A DNA stretch of 64,000 bases from Flavobacteriaceae bacterium UBA1903 (GTDB lineage: Bacteria; Bacteroidota; Bacteroidia; Flavobacteriales; Flavobacteriaceae): contig DDGL01000016.1 of NCBI GenBank assembly GCA_002337605.1, positions 96,973 through 160,972 on the forward strand, in the 5' to 3' direction. This document shows positions 8,695 through 16,795 of this stretch, piece after piece; within the stretch, counting starts at the first letter, position 1, and each line of letters begins with the position of its first letter. Both the position numbers and the translations under genes were made by a program. The notes under the pieces are model-generated. The model was given only the letters and a program-made list of their open reading frames with translations. It was not told where the DNA came from and did not search any database.

Positions 8695-9747
8695 ATGATA
8701 AAAACCGATATTCTTATTATTGGCGCAGGACCAACAGGATTATTTACCGTCTTTGAAGCAGGCTTACTAAAACTAAAGTGCCATCTAATTGATGCGTTAC
8801 CGCAACCTGGCGGACAATGTTCTGAAATTTATCCTAAGAAACCCATTTATGATATTCCTGCCTTTCCAGAAATTTTGGCTGGCGATCTGGTGACTAATTT
8901 AATGAAACAAATTGAACCTTTTCAACCAGGATTTACCCTGGGAGAACGGGCACAGACCATTAAAAAACTGGAAGATGGTACGTTTATAGTAACTACAAAT
9001 AAAGGTACAGAACACCAAGCGCCAGTAGTTGCTATTGCTGGGGGGCTGGGAAGTTTTGAGCCTCGTAAGCCTCCCATTACTAATATTTCAGCCTATGAAG
9101 ATAAAGGAGTAGAGTATATTATCAGAGATCCCGAAGTGTACCGTGGTAAAAAAGTAGTTATTGCAGGTGGGGGAGACAGCGCATTGGATTGGAGTATTTT
9201 CTTAACTGATGTTGCTGAAAGTGTAACCCTTGTGCACCGTAGGAATGAATTTAGAGGGGCTCTGGATTCAGTTGAAAAAGTACAGGAGTTGAAAAATGCC
9301 GGAAAGATTGAACTTATTACTCCAGCCGAAATTATTGACGTTGTTGGGGAAGAAAAAGTACAAGGTGTCTCCATTAAAAGAGGTGCTGAGGTTTCTAATA
9401 AAGAATGTGATCATTTTATTCCGCTCTTTGGACTCGCTCCGAAATTGGGCCCTATAGCCGATTGGGGACTGGAAATTGAAAAAAATGCCATCAAAGTAGA
9501 TAACACCCTGGATTACCAAACAAATATTCCAGGCATTTACGCTATTGGCGATGTGAATACCTATCCGGGTAAATTGAAATTGATCTTATGTGGTTTCCAC
9601 GAAGCAACACTTATGTGCCAAAGTGCCTACCAGCGTATTTTTCCGGACAAACGGTATGTAATGAAATATACCACCGTTGGGGGTGTAGAAGGCTTTGATG
9701 GAAGTAAAAAAGAAGCCCCTAAAGCTGTTGTAAAATCTATAGATTAA
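8695..9747 (+). CDS. Ferredoxin--NADP reductase, thioredoxin-reductase-like type
   Basis: 350 residues. FAD-binding Rossmann motif IIGAGPTGLFTVFEAG at the N-terminus, PQPGGQCSEIYPKKPIYDIPAF, the NADP-binding GGGDSALDWSIFL in the middle and the second FAD motif GIYAIGDVNTYPGKLKLILCGFHEA near residue 290. The redox-active CxxC of thioredoxin reductases is missing, as expected for the TrxR-like ferredoxin-NADP reductases of B. subtilis YumC type. The ferredoxin gene starts 2 nt after its stop, which makes a matched electron-transfer pair likely. Upstream TATCTTTC (one base off TAnnTTTG) at about 8664 could serve as promoter. Confidence 0.9.
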   Translation: MIKTDILIIGAGPTGLFTVFEAGLLKLKCHLIDALPQPGGQCSEIYPKKPIYDIPAFPEILAGDLVTNLMKQIEPFQPGFTLGERAQTIKKLEDGTFIVTTNKGTEHQAPVVAIAGGLGSFEPRKPPITNISAYEDKGVEYIIRDPEVYRGKKVVIAGGGDSALDWSIFLTDVAESVTLVHRRNEFRGALDSVEKVQELKNAGKIELITPAEIIDVVGEEKVQGVSIKRGAEVSNKECDHFIPLFGLAPKLGPIADWGLEIEKNAIKVDNTLDYQTNIPGIYAIGDVNTYPGKLKLILCGFHEATLMCQSAYQRIFPDKRYVMKYTTVGGVEGFDGSKKEAPKAVVKSID

Positions 9748-9748
9748 G

Positions 9749-10081
9749 TTGAAAGACATCACCATTCACATAACAGACCGAAACGGAAAAACCCACGAAG
9801 TTCTTGCTCCTACAGACATGAATATGAACCTTATGGAAGTGATTCGTTCTTTCGAATTGGCTGAAGAAGGAACCATAGGGGTTTGTGGCGGCATGGCCAT
9901 GTGTGCCTCCTGCCAGTGTTATGTGGAAAGCGATCACGCACTACCTGAAATGAGTTATGATGAAGATTTAATGTTGGCTGAAGCTTTTCACGTCGAAGCA
10001 AATAGCCGATTGGGTTGCCAGCTATTTATTACAGAAGCATTAGAAGGTTTAAAAGTTACGCTTGCCCCAGCTGAAGGCTAA
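9749..10081 (+). CDS. 2Fe-2S ferredoxin (adrenodoxin type)
   Basis: 110 residues, start TTG at 9749, only 2 nt after the reductase stop. Cysteines at 46, 52, 55 and 90 follow the C-x5-C-x2-C...C spacing of adrenodoxin/ISC-type ferredoxins (GVCGGMAMCASCQC and RLGCQL). Acidic helix around residues 68-80 (MSYDEDLMLAEAF) would contact the reductase. Acts as soluble one-electron carrier. The last 4 nt overlap the end of the convergent GDSL lipoprotein gene. Confidence 0.92.
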   Translation: MKDITIHITDRNGKTHEVLAPTDMNMNLMEVIRSFELAEEGTIGVCGGMAMCASCQCYVESDHALPEMSYDEDLMLAEAFHVEANSRLGCQLFITEALEGLKVTLAPAEG

Positions 10082-10785
10082 TTTACTGCTTGTTTTGCTT
10101 TAGTGAACAGCCTTTCTACAAATAATTTATACGCTTTCCCTGAAGGATGTAGTCCGTCGTTTGCTACCAATTCAGGATCTTCCAGACCTCTTCTCGTAAT
10201 ATCTGTAATGTTTTGAAAGGTAACTCCTTTTTGTCTGGCTATTTGCTCAGCAAAAGCATTGTATTGGTCTATTTCATCTGAAATCTGCTGTGCATTGCCA
10301 TTATTCTCTCCAAATGGAGTAAAGGCATAATCCGGAATTGAAACTACTATGACACTGTTTTTATCTCCTTTTGCAAACTCGATTGCCATATCTAACAACC
10401 TTGGAAATTCTTCCTCATAAATCGAAAATGGCTTCCCTTGAAACTGATTGTTTACTCCAATGAGCAAAGTAACCAGATCATACTCTGAAGTCGGATTCTG
10501 GCTTTCAATTGCATTTAATAAATTGGTGGTGGTCCATCCTGTGCGCGCAATAATTTTATAAGCCCCTGTTTCATTCAAACTTTTACTCAAGGAATCCTGT
10601 AATTGGAATGGAAAATTTTCTGTAGCTGCAACACTTTCGCCAATAGTATAACTATCGCCAAGGGCTAAATAGTTGAATTCTGCTTCGGCATGAGGTGCAG
10701 TAGTATTTTCTTCAGAATTGGAACACGATAGAAACCCAATAAAGAAAAATAAGGGTAAAACGTATATAGCAAATAGTGGTTTCAT
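10078..10785 (-). CDS. SGNH/GDSL-type hydrolase lipoprotein
   Basis: 235 residues. Signal peptide with lipobox FLSCSNSEEN, so probably a lipid-anchored envelope protein. Block I reads LALGDSYTIGES (catalytic Ser in GDSYT), block III LLIGVNNQF (GxNN), and the C-terminal block V NDGLHPSGKAY contains the Asp and His of the triad. The family hydrolyses esters of lipids, sugars or polysaccharide acetyl groups; the substrate is not inferable. Probably co-transcribed with the upstream metallophosphoesterase gene (17 nt gap). Confidence 0.9.
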   Translation of the reverse strand: MKPLFAIYVLPLFFFIGFLSCSNSEENTTAPHAEAEFNYLALGDSYTIGESVAATENFPFQLQDSLSKSLNETGAYKIIARTGWTTTNLLNAIESQNPTSEYDLVTLLIGVNNQFQGKPFSIYEEEFPRLLDMAIEFAKGDKNSVIVVSIPDYAFTPFGENNGNAQQISDEIDQYNAFAEQIARQKGVTFQNITDITRRGLEDPELVANDGLHPSGKAYKLFVERLFTKAKQAVN

Positions 10786-10802
10786 ATATAAAAGTACGGT
10801 AT

Positions 10803-11705
10803 TTAGTTTGATTCGGTTTTATAGGAGCTCAGCTTTTGTGGTCCTTCCAATAGTCTTCGAATTACTTTTAAGGTTCCATCTTCTGTAGTGGCAATGTGCC
10901 ATTTTATGAGTGAAATAGCTCCTTTTTCAATCTCTAATCCTGTAATACTTCTGGGGTGTACACAGCTTCCGTCGTTGAAATAGGCAATATCGCCTGGTTC
11001 AGGAAAACGAGGGCGATGGGTGTGACCTGTGATGGTAAACAGGTTGTCATTTTCAATAATCCATCGTTTGGTACGACGTTCCACCTTAATGAGTTCTCTG
11101 TAGTTTTTGGCTGGACTGGTAGGATCGCCGATTCCAAAAATTTGTAATTGCCGCCAAAGGGCCCGCACCATAAAGCGGTTAAATTTCCAGCCTACATAAT
11201 TCATCCATTCTGCTTGATGCCCATGTGCCATAAAAATTTCTTGTCCTGTGGTTTCATGTTGCAACAGCAAGCCCTCTGTAAAGCTAACGCCGGGAAACAG
11301 TGGCTCCTCTTTTCCTGTAATTTTATTGAAGTAGCTATGCAGGTTCTTCTCCACAAAACGTTTGTTCTTATAAACCATGTCGTGGTTGCCAACAACCTGG
11401 TGAAGCCTCTTTTCTTGAAAGAAAAGCTTCAGAAGATCAAACACATTTTTATGTGCTTCGAGTATTTCCTTGAACTCTATATTCTCCCAAAGTTCGTCGC
11501 CATCACCTAATTCACAATACGTGAAACCTTCATTGTAATAATACTTTAAGGCGTGGAAGTAGATGTTTCGGTTGTTGGCAAACTCATCTGCAAAGCTATT
11601 GTCCCCGCGGTGACAATCGCTGAAGATGATAAATTTTGAAGCGTCATTAAAAGAAATACGCTTTGCTGTATCATAAGCCCTACTGAACCTTTTACGGGAA
11701 GACAT
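10803..11705 (-). CDS. Calcineurin-like metallophosphoesterase
   Basis: 300 residues. Metal ligands recognisable in order: FSDCHRGD (D-x-H), ELGDGDELWE (G-D), VVGNHDMVYK (GNHD), AHGHQAEW (H) and FTITGHTHRPRFP (G-H-x-H). This is the standard two-metal phosphoesterase site. Not UDP-2,3-diacylglucosamine hydrolase in an obvious way, but the arrangement with a large inserted segment (FNRFMVRALWRQLQIFG) resembles the LpxH-like subgroup; substrate unknown. Lies upstream of the GDSL lipoprotein in the same direction. Confidence 0.85.
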   Translation of the reverse strand: MSSRKRFSRAYDTAKRISFNDASKFIIFSDCHRGDNSFADEFANNRNIYFHALKYYYNEGFTYCELGDGDELWENIEFKEILEAHKNVFDLLKLFFQEKRLHQVVGNHDMVYKNKRFVEKNLHSYFNKITGKEEPLFPGVSFTEGLLLQHETTGQEIFMAHGHQAEWMNYVGWKFNRFMVRALWRQLQIFGIGDPTSPAKNYRELIKVERRTKRWIIENDNLFTITGHTHRPRFPEPGDIAYFNDGSCVHPRSITGLEIEKGAISLIKWHIATTEDGTLKVIRRLLEGPQKLSSYKTESN

Positions 11706-11744
11706 TCGTTTTTTGTTTCCCTAAAGATACAATTTGAGAAGTAG

Positions 11745-12521
11745 TTACGCTAGAGCTGGTGCGGTGATTTCTTCTAAAATACCATCCCATAGCTGCTTGC
11801 GAATTTCCAGAGCTTCTACGGAAGTGTTACCTACTTCCTGCCATTTTTCCTCGGTATCACAAAGCTGTTTTACCATTTCCAGTGCCATGGGACCGTGTTC
11901 ATCTCCGTCTAGTTCAATATGGCGGTCGAAGTAATATTTAAACTCTCTTAAATCTTCTTCAGGGAACTGTTCTTGAACTTTTGCAATTAGTGCAGTGAAC
12001 ATTTCAGGAATTAAGTCTTCGCGTCCGAAGGTGAATGCAGCAGCAATACAATGTAGTTTTCCGCTTTCAATGGTTTTAAATGTAAATTCTAAAAACTTTT
12101 TAGCAGTAGCTGGAAGCGCTGCAAATTTGATTGTATCCTCAATGGTTTTAGTGCTTGAAGTGCATTGTCTTACAAAATTTTCAACGTAGGTTGTATTTGC
12201 TCCAGCTTTTTTCATGGCATCCAAATACATTTCAAAATGACTTTGGCGCTCACCTTTTAGGTTTATGTCAGTTTCTTCTGCTAAAACAATCTCGTTAATA
12301 AGGTATCGTGTTTCCGGATTGCCCACGGGTTTCCATGGTAAGGTTGTACAGGTAAGTCCTTGCTGTAATGCTTTCAGTAATGACATAAAATCCCATACGG
12401 CATACACATGATGCTCCATAAAAGTCCGAAGGTGCTTAGGGTGTTTAATTTCGCTATAAAGAGGATGCGCAATTAATTGTTGCTGAAGGGGGGCAATAGT
12501 ATTTTCGACTTGGGATATCAT
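11745..12521 (-). CDS. DUF3050 family protein (haem-oxygenase-like fold)
   Basis: 258 residues, all-helical in appearance, with LIAHPLYSEIKHPKHLRTFMEHHVYAVWDFMSLLKAL at the start, EIVLAEETDIN in the middle and YYFDRHIELDGDEHGPMA near the C-terminus. The E-x-H / H-x2-LDGDEHG spacing is that of DUF3050, a relative of the TENA/haem-oxygenase-like di-iron fold. Reaction is not established for this group. No signal peptide, so cytosolic. Flanked by a terminator of the acyl-CoA dehydrogenase gene upstream. Confidence 0.82.
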   Translation of the reverse strand: MISQVENTIAPLQQQLIAHPLYSEIKHPKHLRTFMEHHVYAVWDFMSLLKALQQGLTCTTLPWKPVGNPETRYLINEIVLAEETDINLKGERQSHFEMYLDAMKKAGANTTYVENFVRQCTSSTKTIEDTIKFAALPATAKKFLEFTFKTIESGKLHCIAAAFTFGREDLIPEMFTALIAKVQEQFPEEDLREFKYYFDRHIELDGDEHGPMALEMVKQLCDTEEKWQEVGNTSVEALEIRKQLWDGILEEITAPALA

Positions 12522-12543
12522 ACTTCAATTTTTTTGCAAAAAT

Positions 12544-12576
12544 AAAAAGGCTTCACATTGCTGCGAAGCCTTTTTT
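12544..12576 (-). terminator. Rho-independent terminator of the acyl-CoA dehydrogenase gene
   Basis: AAAAAGGCTTC ... GAAGCCTTTTTT forms an 11-bp stem with a 10-nt loop; read on the minus strand it is followed by a T-rich tract. It lies 17 nt after the dehydrogenase stop and just upstream of the DUF3050 start. Confidence 0.85.
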
Positions 12577-12592
12577 AAAACTTTAAGTTTTT

Positions 12593-13771
12593 TTATTTAA
12601 AGGCATTTAACCCGGTAACGTCCAGTCCTGTAATTAACAAGTGGATGTCGTGAGTACCTTCATAGGTTATAACGCTTTCCAGATTCATCATATGGCGCAT
12701 AATTGGATATTCGCCTGTAATTCCCATACCGCCTAACATTTGTCGTGCTTCACGGGCAATTTTAATGGCCATATCTACATTATTTCGTTTTGCCATGGAG
12801 ATTTGCGCAGACGTGGCTTTGTCTTCGTTCTTTAGCTGTCCAAGGCGTAATGCAAGCAATTGTGCCTTGGTAATTTCAGTGATCATTTCGGCTAATTTCT
12901 TTTGCTGTAATTGAAATCCGCCAATAGGTTTTCCAAATTGAACACGTTCTTTGGAATATCTTAAAGCAGTATCGTAACAATCCATGGCTGCTCCAATAGC
13001 ACCCCAGGCAATACCATAACGGGCACTGTCCAGACAACCTAAGGGTGCTCCTAAACCAGATTTGTTAGGTAATAAATTTTCCTTTGGAACTTTTACATCC
13101 TGAAAAATAAGTTCACCCGTTGCCGAAGCTCTTAAGGACCATTTGTTGTGGGTTTCAGGAGTGCTAAAGCCTTCCATGCCGCGTTCTACAATTAAACCGT
13201 GAATACGTCCCTCTTCATTTTTGGCCCAAACCACAGCTACATCGCAAAATGGTGAGTTGGAAATCCAAAGTTTAGCACCATTTAATAAGTAGTGATCTCC
13301 CTTGTCTTTAAAACTGGTTACCATACCGGCAGGGTTACTCCCGTGGTCTGGTTCGGTCAGTCCAAAAGAACCCATCCATTCACCAGTAGCCAGTTTTGGA
13401 AGGTATTTATTGCGCTGGTCTTCGTTTCCGTATTTCCAGATAGGATACATTACCAAAGACGATTGCACAGAGGCGGTAGATCTTACACCACTATCGCCAC
13501 GTTCTATCTCCTGCATGAGTAAACCATAACTAATTTGATCTAATCCTGCACCGCCATATTGCTCTGGAATATAGGGTCCAAAAGCGCCAATTTCTGCCAG
13601 TCCAGGAATGATAGATTTTGGGAATTCAGCTTTTTGTGCGGCTTCTTCGATAATGGGAGATACATCACGCTTAACCCAGGCTCGGGCTGCATCACGTATT
13701 AATTTATGTTCTTCGGTTAAAAGATCGTCTATGTTATAATAATCGGGAGCTTCAAATAAATCAGGTTTCAT
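12593..13771 (-). CDS. Acyl-CoA dehydrogenase, glutaryl-CoA dehydrogenase type
   Basis: 392 residues from MKPDLFEAPDYYN; an in-frame ATG 36 nt further upstream is less likely. FAD-binding GSFGLTEPDHGSNPAGM, ARYGIAWGAIGAAMDCYDTALRYSKERVQFGKPI, and RQMLGGMGITGEYPIMRHMMNLESVITYEGTHDIH. The catalytic base Glu371 lies in TYEGTHDIH, the sequence seen in glutaryl-CoA dehydrogenases (oxidation and decarboxylation of glutaryl-CoA to crotonyl-CoA in lysine/tryptophan breakdown). A soluble flavoenzyme. Specificity is inferred from this motif only. Confidence 0.88.
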   Translation of the reverse strand: MKPDLFEAPDYYNIDDLLTEEHKLIRDAARAWVKRDVSPIIEEAAQKAEFPKSIIPGLAEIGAFGPYIPEQYGGAGLDQISYGLLMQEIERGDSGVRSTASVQSSLVMYPIWKYGNEDQRNKYLPKLATGEWMGSFGLTEPDHGSNPAGMVTSFKDKGDHYLLNGAKLWISNSPFCDVAVVWAKNEEGRIHGLIVERGMEGFSTPETHNKWSLRASATGELIFQDVKVPKENLLPNKSGLGAPLGCLDSARYGIAWGAIGAAMDCYDTALRYSKERVQFGKPIGGFQLQQKKLAEMITEITKAQLLALRLGQLKNEDKATSAQISMAKRNNVDMAIKIAREARQMLGGMGITGEYPIMRHMMNLESVITYEGTHDIHLLITGLDVTGLNAFK

Positions 13772-13819
13772 GTACTTTTTATTTAGGTATACAAAGGTAA
13801 AACTCACAAGTTGAAAGAC

Positions 13820-14536
13820 CTACATTTTAAGATAAAAATCCTTTACTAAATCTCTGTATTCTTTTGTGTATAGATGTCTTTTGGTTTCTAGAACCAATGT
13901 TTCCAAAGAGGGGTTGTTCTTCTGAAATGTAAACTCCAGCAGGCTTCTTTTTTCTTCGGAAGTTGGCGTGCCTTTAACGGTGCATATTCGTTTTGGGAAC
14001 AGGTTGCTTTTTGCAGCAATTTCAATAAAATGAGTTTCTTCTTTCTTTGGAAGTATTACAGCAAAAGTTCCGTTTTCTGAAAGTAAGTGTGAAGCACTAA
14101 TTGCCAGATGATCAAACGGAAGAGCATCTGTAAAACGCGCAATATCTCGTGCGCTGTTTTCGGATTTAAAATTTTCGGAGTAAAAAGGAGGGTTAGAAAT
14201 GATTAGATCGTAAGTTTCTTCAATTTCAGAAACAAACTCCTGAATTGAGGCATGGTAGCAAAATAACCGGTCTGCCCAGGGTGAGTTTTCAAAATTCTCA
14301 GTGCATTGCTCGTAGGCATCGTTGTCAATTTCTATGGCGTCTATGGTTTCAGCCAAAGAGCGTTGTGCTAGTTGCAGGGAGATAACACCTGTGCCAGCGC
14401 CAATGTCCAGAATGCTTTGTGGAGAGTTTTCTATGGAAACCCAGGCGCCAAGGAGTACGCCATCGGTACCGATTTTCATGGCGCAGCGCTCTTGTGCCAC
14501 TGTAAATTGTTTGAAGTTGAAGGGCTTATTTGCCAT
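13820..14536 (-). CDS. tRNA1(Val) (adenine37-N6)-methyltransferase-like (TrmN6/YfiC)
   Basis: 238 residues. N-terminal FKQFTVAQERCAMKIGTDGVLLGAWVS is the TrmN6 signature; SAM motif LDIGAGTGVISLQLAQ and the catalytic ISNPPFYSE (N-P-P-F) of N6-adenine methyltransferases follow. It would modify A37 next to the anticodon of one valine tRNA. The ATG overlaps the rimM stop (shares base 14536), so rpsP-rimM-trmN6 form one minus-strand translation/rRNA-maturation operon. Confidence 0.88.
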   Translation of the reverse strand: MANKPFNFKQFTVAQERCAMKIGTDGVLLGAWVSIENSPQSILDIGAGTGVISLQLAQRSLAETIDAIEIDNDAYEQCTENFENSPWADRLFCYHASIQEFVSEIEETYDLIISNPPFYSENFKSENSARDIARFTDALPFDHLAISASHLLSENGTFAVILPKKEETHFIEIAAKSNLFPKRICTVKGTPTSEEKRSLLEFTFQKNNPSLETLVLETKRHLYTKEYRDLVKDFYLKM

Positions 14537-15060
14537 TAGAGGTACAAATCTATCAATCCTTCAGGGGTTTCTAAGTGCAGGATCTTGCTATCTCGATCTA
14601 CCTTTTTTATAATTTCGTCATTAATAGGGACCAAAATTTCTTTGCCTTGAAACTCTATTTCAAATAAATGTTGTGCAGTGCTGTCATTTACGCTCGCAAC
14701 AACCCCTAAATCTCCAAAATTTGCATCCAGTACTTTAAAGCCGATAATTTCATGGTAGTAAAACTTATTGCCGGAAAGTTTTGGCAACAGGGAAAGAGGG
14801 AGAAATAATTCGGTACCAAGAAGGGCGTCTGCGTCTGCTTCAGTTGTAACTTCTTCAAATTGTACGCGCAGCAGCGTAGATTTATGTAACGAAAGTTTTT
14901 CAATAAAAAATGGAATCAGGTTTTTGTGTTGTTCCACAAAAACCGATTCCATTTCTAAAAATTGCTCGGGATCATCAGTATCTAGCTTTACTAGTAATTC
15001 CCCCTTAAAACTGTATTTTTTTACGATTTTGCCAACGAAGAAACAGTCCTTCTTTTGCAT
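14536..15060 (-). CDS. rimM: 16S rRNA processing protein RimM
   Basis: 174 residues. N-terminal beta-barrel starting FVGKIVKKYSFKGELLVKLDTDDPEQFL (in place of the common 'G-x-I-x-x-P-x-G-x-x-G'), followed by a PRC-barrel (YYHEIIGFKVLDANFGDLGVV ... ILVPINDEIIKKVD ... LETPEGLIDLYL). RimM binds 30S head protein S19 and helps fold the 16S 3' domain. It is 11 nt after rpsP, the usual neighbour. Confidence 0.92.
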   Translation of the reverse strand: MQKKDCFFVGKIVKKYSFKGELLVKLDTDDPEQFLEMESVFVEQHKNLIPFFIEKLSLHKSTLLRVQFEEVTTEADADALLGTELFLPLSLLPKLSGNKFYYHEIIGFKVLDANFGDLGVVASVNDSTAQHLFEIEFQGKEILVPINDEIIKKVDRDSKILHLETPEGLIDLYL

Positions 15061-15071
15061 ATCGTTCAGTT

Positions 15072-15620
15072 TTATTCTTCTTCTTTTGTAGCTTCTTCAG
15101 TCCCTTCGGCCGCAGCTTCAGTTCCTTCTGCAGCTTCAGCAGTTGCTTCAGCTTCTTCTTCTACAACTTCTTCTGGTTGTGCTTCAGCAATACGTGCTTC
15201 ATTCACTTTTTTCTCTGCTGCAAGGGCTTCCGCTTTTGCTTTTTCCTGTGCATCAGATAACTTTCCTTTTTTAGCATCAACTGCTTTTCCTTTATCCTCT
15301 AACCAAGCGTTGAATTTTTCTTCTGCTTGGGCTTCGGTTAAAGCACCTTTGGCAACACCACCCGCTAAGTGCTTTTTAAGCATTACTCCTTTGTAAGAAA
15401 GAATTGCTCTGGCAGTATCGGTTGGTTGTGCACCATTTTGTAACCATTGCACAGACTGGTCTACATCCAGCTCAATTTGTGCAGGGTTTACGTTTGGATT
15501 ATAGATACCTAACTTCTCCAGGTATTTACCATCTCTTTTCGCGCGGGCATCTGCCGCTACGATCCAGTAAAAAGGCTTTCCTTTTTTACCGTGTCTTTGT
15601 AATCTAATTTTTACAGGCAT
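15072..15620 (-). CDS. rpsP: 30S ribosomal protein S16 with long acidic tail
   Basis: 182 residues. Residues 1-80 are canonical S16 (MPVKIRLQRHGKKGKPFYWIV, DARAKRDGKYLEKLGIYNP, VQWLQNGAQPTDTARAIL). The remaining ~100 residues are a Lys/Ala then Glu/Ala-rich extension ending in runs of EEA/EGTE, about twice the length of S16 in E. coli. Long tails of this kind occur in Bacteroidota S16. First gene of the rpsP-rimM-methyltransferase operon; the promoter lies ~50 nt upstream. Confidence 0.95.
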   Translation of the reverse strand: MPVKIRLQRHGKKGKPFYWIVAADARAKRDGKYLEKLGIYNPNVNPAQIELDVDQSVQWLQNGAQPTDTARAILSYKGVMLKKHLAGGVAKGALTEAQAEEKFNAWLEDKGKAVDAKKGKLSDAQEKAKAEALAAEKKVNEARIAEAQPEEVVEEEAEATAEAAEGTEAAAEGTEEATKEEE

Positions 15621-15633
15621 AAAATTAATTTTT

Positions 15634-15648
15634 GAGGTTCACGACCTC
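15634..15648 (-). promoter_or_regulatory. Hairpin in rpsP leader
   Basis: GAGGT TCACG ACCTC, a 5-bp stem (extendable with weaker pairs) 14 nt before the rpsP start codon in the predicted leader. Could affect translation of S16; it is short, so chance is possible. Confidence 0.3.
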
Positions 15649-15667
15649 GATTTATAATTAAGGACGG

Positions 15668-15675
15668 CAAAGATA
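15668..15675 (-). promoter_or_regulatory. -7 element for the rpsP operon
   Basis: On the minus strand TATCTTTG, an exact TAnnTTTG match, 48 nt upstream of the rpsP start. The -33 box is weak (TTTC region at about 20 nt upstream). Confidence 0.55.
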
Positions 15676-15752
15676 GTATATTTTTGACATGAAAGTAGTT
15701 AGATAGAACTTTTATTTTATATTTGTGCATTAACCTACAAACTTTTTACCCC

Positions 15753-16571
15753 ATGAAAAAGTATTTATTGCTAGTATGTGTTGCATGCACACTTGTTGCT
15801 TGCGAAGATGTAGAGGAAAACTCTCCGGCATTTCAAGGAAACTTAGACAATGTATTTTATAAATCCCTGGACGCTCAGGCTACCCTTGCAGACGATGGCT
15901 CAATTTCAATAGTTGGAGCAACTTCAGACCAGCAAATTACGTTGGTATTATCTGTTTTTCAAGGCGGTAGTTTTATGTTAAATAGTGGCAATGGCCATCA
16001 GGCTTTTTACGAAGATGGCTCCGGACAACTCTATTCTACCGAAAATGGTGGTGACGGAGTTGTTAATATCACCGGAAGGGGTGAAGAAGGAGGGGTTGAG
16101 TATTTATCGGGTGATTTTAACTTTAATGCCATTTTACCTGGTGTTGATACTGTTACTGTGGATAGAGGGTTGCTTTTTAAAGTGCCTATAGTTTCTGGTA
16201 CAATTGAAGACCCTACAAACCCTAGTGATCCTAACCAGGATGGTGCTTTTGTTGCTGAAATTGATGGCGAACTCTTTGATCCCTCTACTGTGGTAGCTAC
16301 TACAACCGATACTTCTATTGTAATTATTGGTGCTTTAGGAGATAATACGATACAGCTTGTCATACCTTTAGATGCAGAACCTGCGTCACAGGCTATTCCG
16401 GGAGCTGGTTTTAATGCTAGTTATTTTATCGCTGGTGATGAAGAGCAGGCAATTAGCGGTGCTATTAGAGTGGTTACCCACGATATGACAGCTCAAGGCA
16501 TCTCAGGAACTTTTAATTTTATGACTGAAAATCACCAAATTTCTTTAGGACAATTTAATATAGATTATTAA
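15753..16571 (+). CDS. Lipoprotein with duplicated beta-rich domain
   Basis: 272 residues from MKKYLLLVCVACTLVACEDVEEN, a lipoprotein signal (LVAC lipobox); an earlier in-frame ATG at 15723 is rejected because it precedes the signal. The mature part contains two copies of one beta domain: residues ~35-150 (AQATLADDGSISIVGATSD..ITLVL ... LSGDFNFNA) and ~170-272 (DPSTVVATTTDTSIVIIGALGD..IQLVI ... ISGTFNFMT). It resembles DUF6252-type surface lipoproteins of Bacteroidota, but I am not certain. Function unknown; single gene ended by a strong terminator. Confidence 0.75.
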   Translation: MKKYLLLVCVACTLVACEDVEENSPAFQGNLDNVFYKSLDAQATLADDGSISIVGATSDQQITLVLSVFQGGSFMLNSGNGHQAFYEDGSGQLYSTENGGDGVVNITGRGEEGGVEYLSGDFNFNAILPGVDTVTVDRGLLFKVPIVSGTIEDPTNPSDPNQDGAFVAEIDGELFDPSTVVATTTDTSIVIIGALGDNTIQLVIPLDAEPASQAIPGAGFNASYFIAGDEEQAISGAIRVVTHDMTAQGISGTFNFMTENHQISLGQFNIDY

Positions 16572-16592
16572 TCTATTGAAAATAGATGCAGT

Positions 16593-16624
16593 AAAGACCG
16601 ATGGAAACATCGGTCTTTTTTTTT
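16593..16624 (+). terminator. Rho-independent terminator after the lipoprotein gene
   Basis: AAAGACCGATG-GAAA-CATCGGTCTTT, an 11-bp perfect stem with GAAA loop followed by a run of nine T, 22 nt after the stop codon. Confidence 0.93.
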
Positions 16625-16642
16625 GACATTAGCTCAAATAGC

Positions 16643-16679
16643 GTTAAACCTTGTTAAAGCCCGTTAAGCTTGGGTTAAA
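16643..16679 (+). repeat. Four helically phased GTTAA(A) repeats
   Basis: GTTAAA at 16643, GTTAAA at 16653, GTTAAG at 16663 and GTTAAA at 16674, i.e. spaced 10, 10 and 11 nt, about one DNA turn apart. They lie ~90-120 nt upstream of the predicted -7 box of the DUF2383-like gene and just past the preceding terminator, so they could be an activator-binding array. No other function is visible. Confidence 0.45.
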
Positions 16680-16765
16680 TACTTGCCAGTGCCTAACTTT
16701 ACTGGTATATTGAGGTATATCGAAAAAGAGAAAACAAGGCTTCTAACTTCGATTGTCGTTAAAAA

Positions 16766-16773
16766 TAGCTTTG
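16766..16773 (+). promoter_or_regulatory. -7 element of the ferritin-like stress gene
   Basis: TAGCTTTG fits TAnnTTTG and ends 22 nt before the ATG at 16796. The -33 box is not obvious, which would fit a promoter that needs an activator at the upstream GTTAA repeats (inference). Confidence 0.45.
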
Positions 16774-16795
16774 CACATTTAATAGAAAAGAAGAT

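Noticed and set aside
12593..13807. Start of the acyl-CoA dehydrogenase at 13807
   Set aside because: The extra 12 residues (SFTFVYLNKKY) lie upstream of the normal N-terminus; ATG 13771 gives the usual length.
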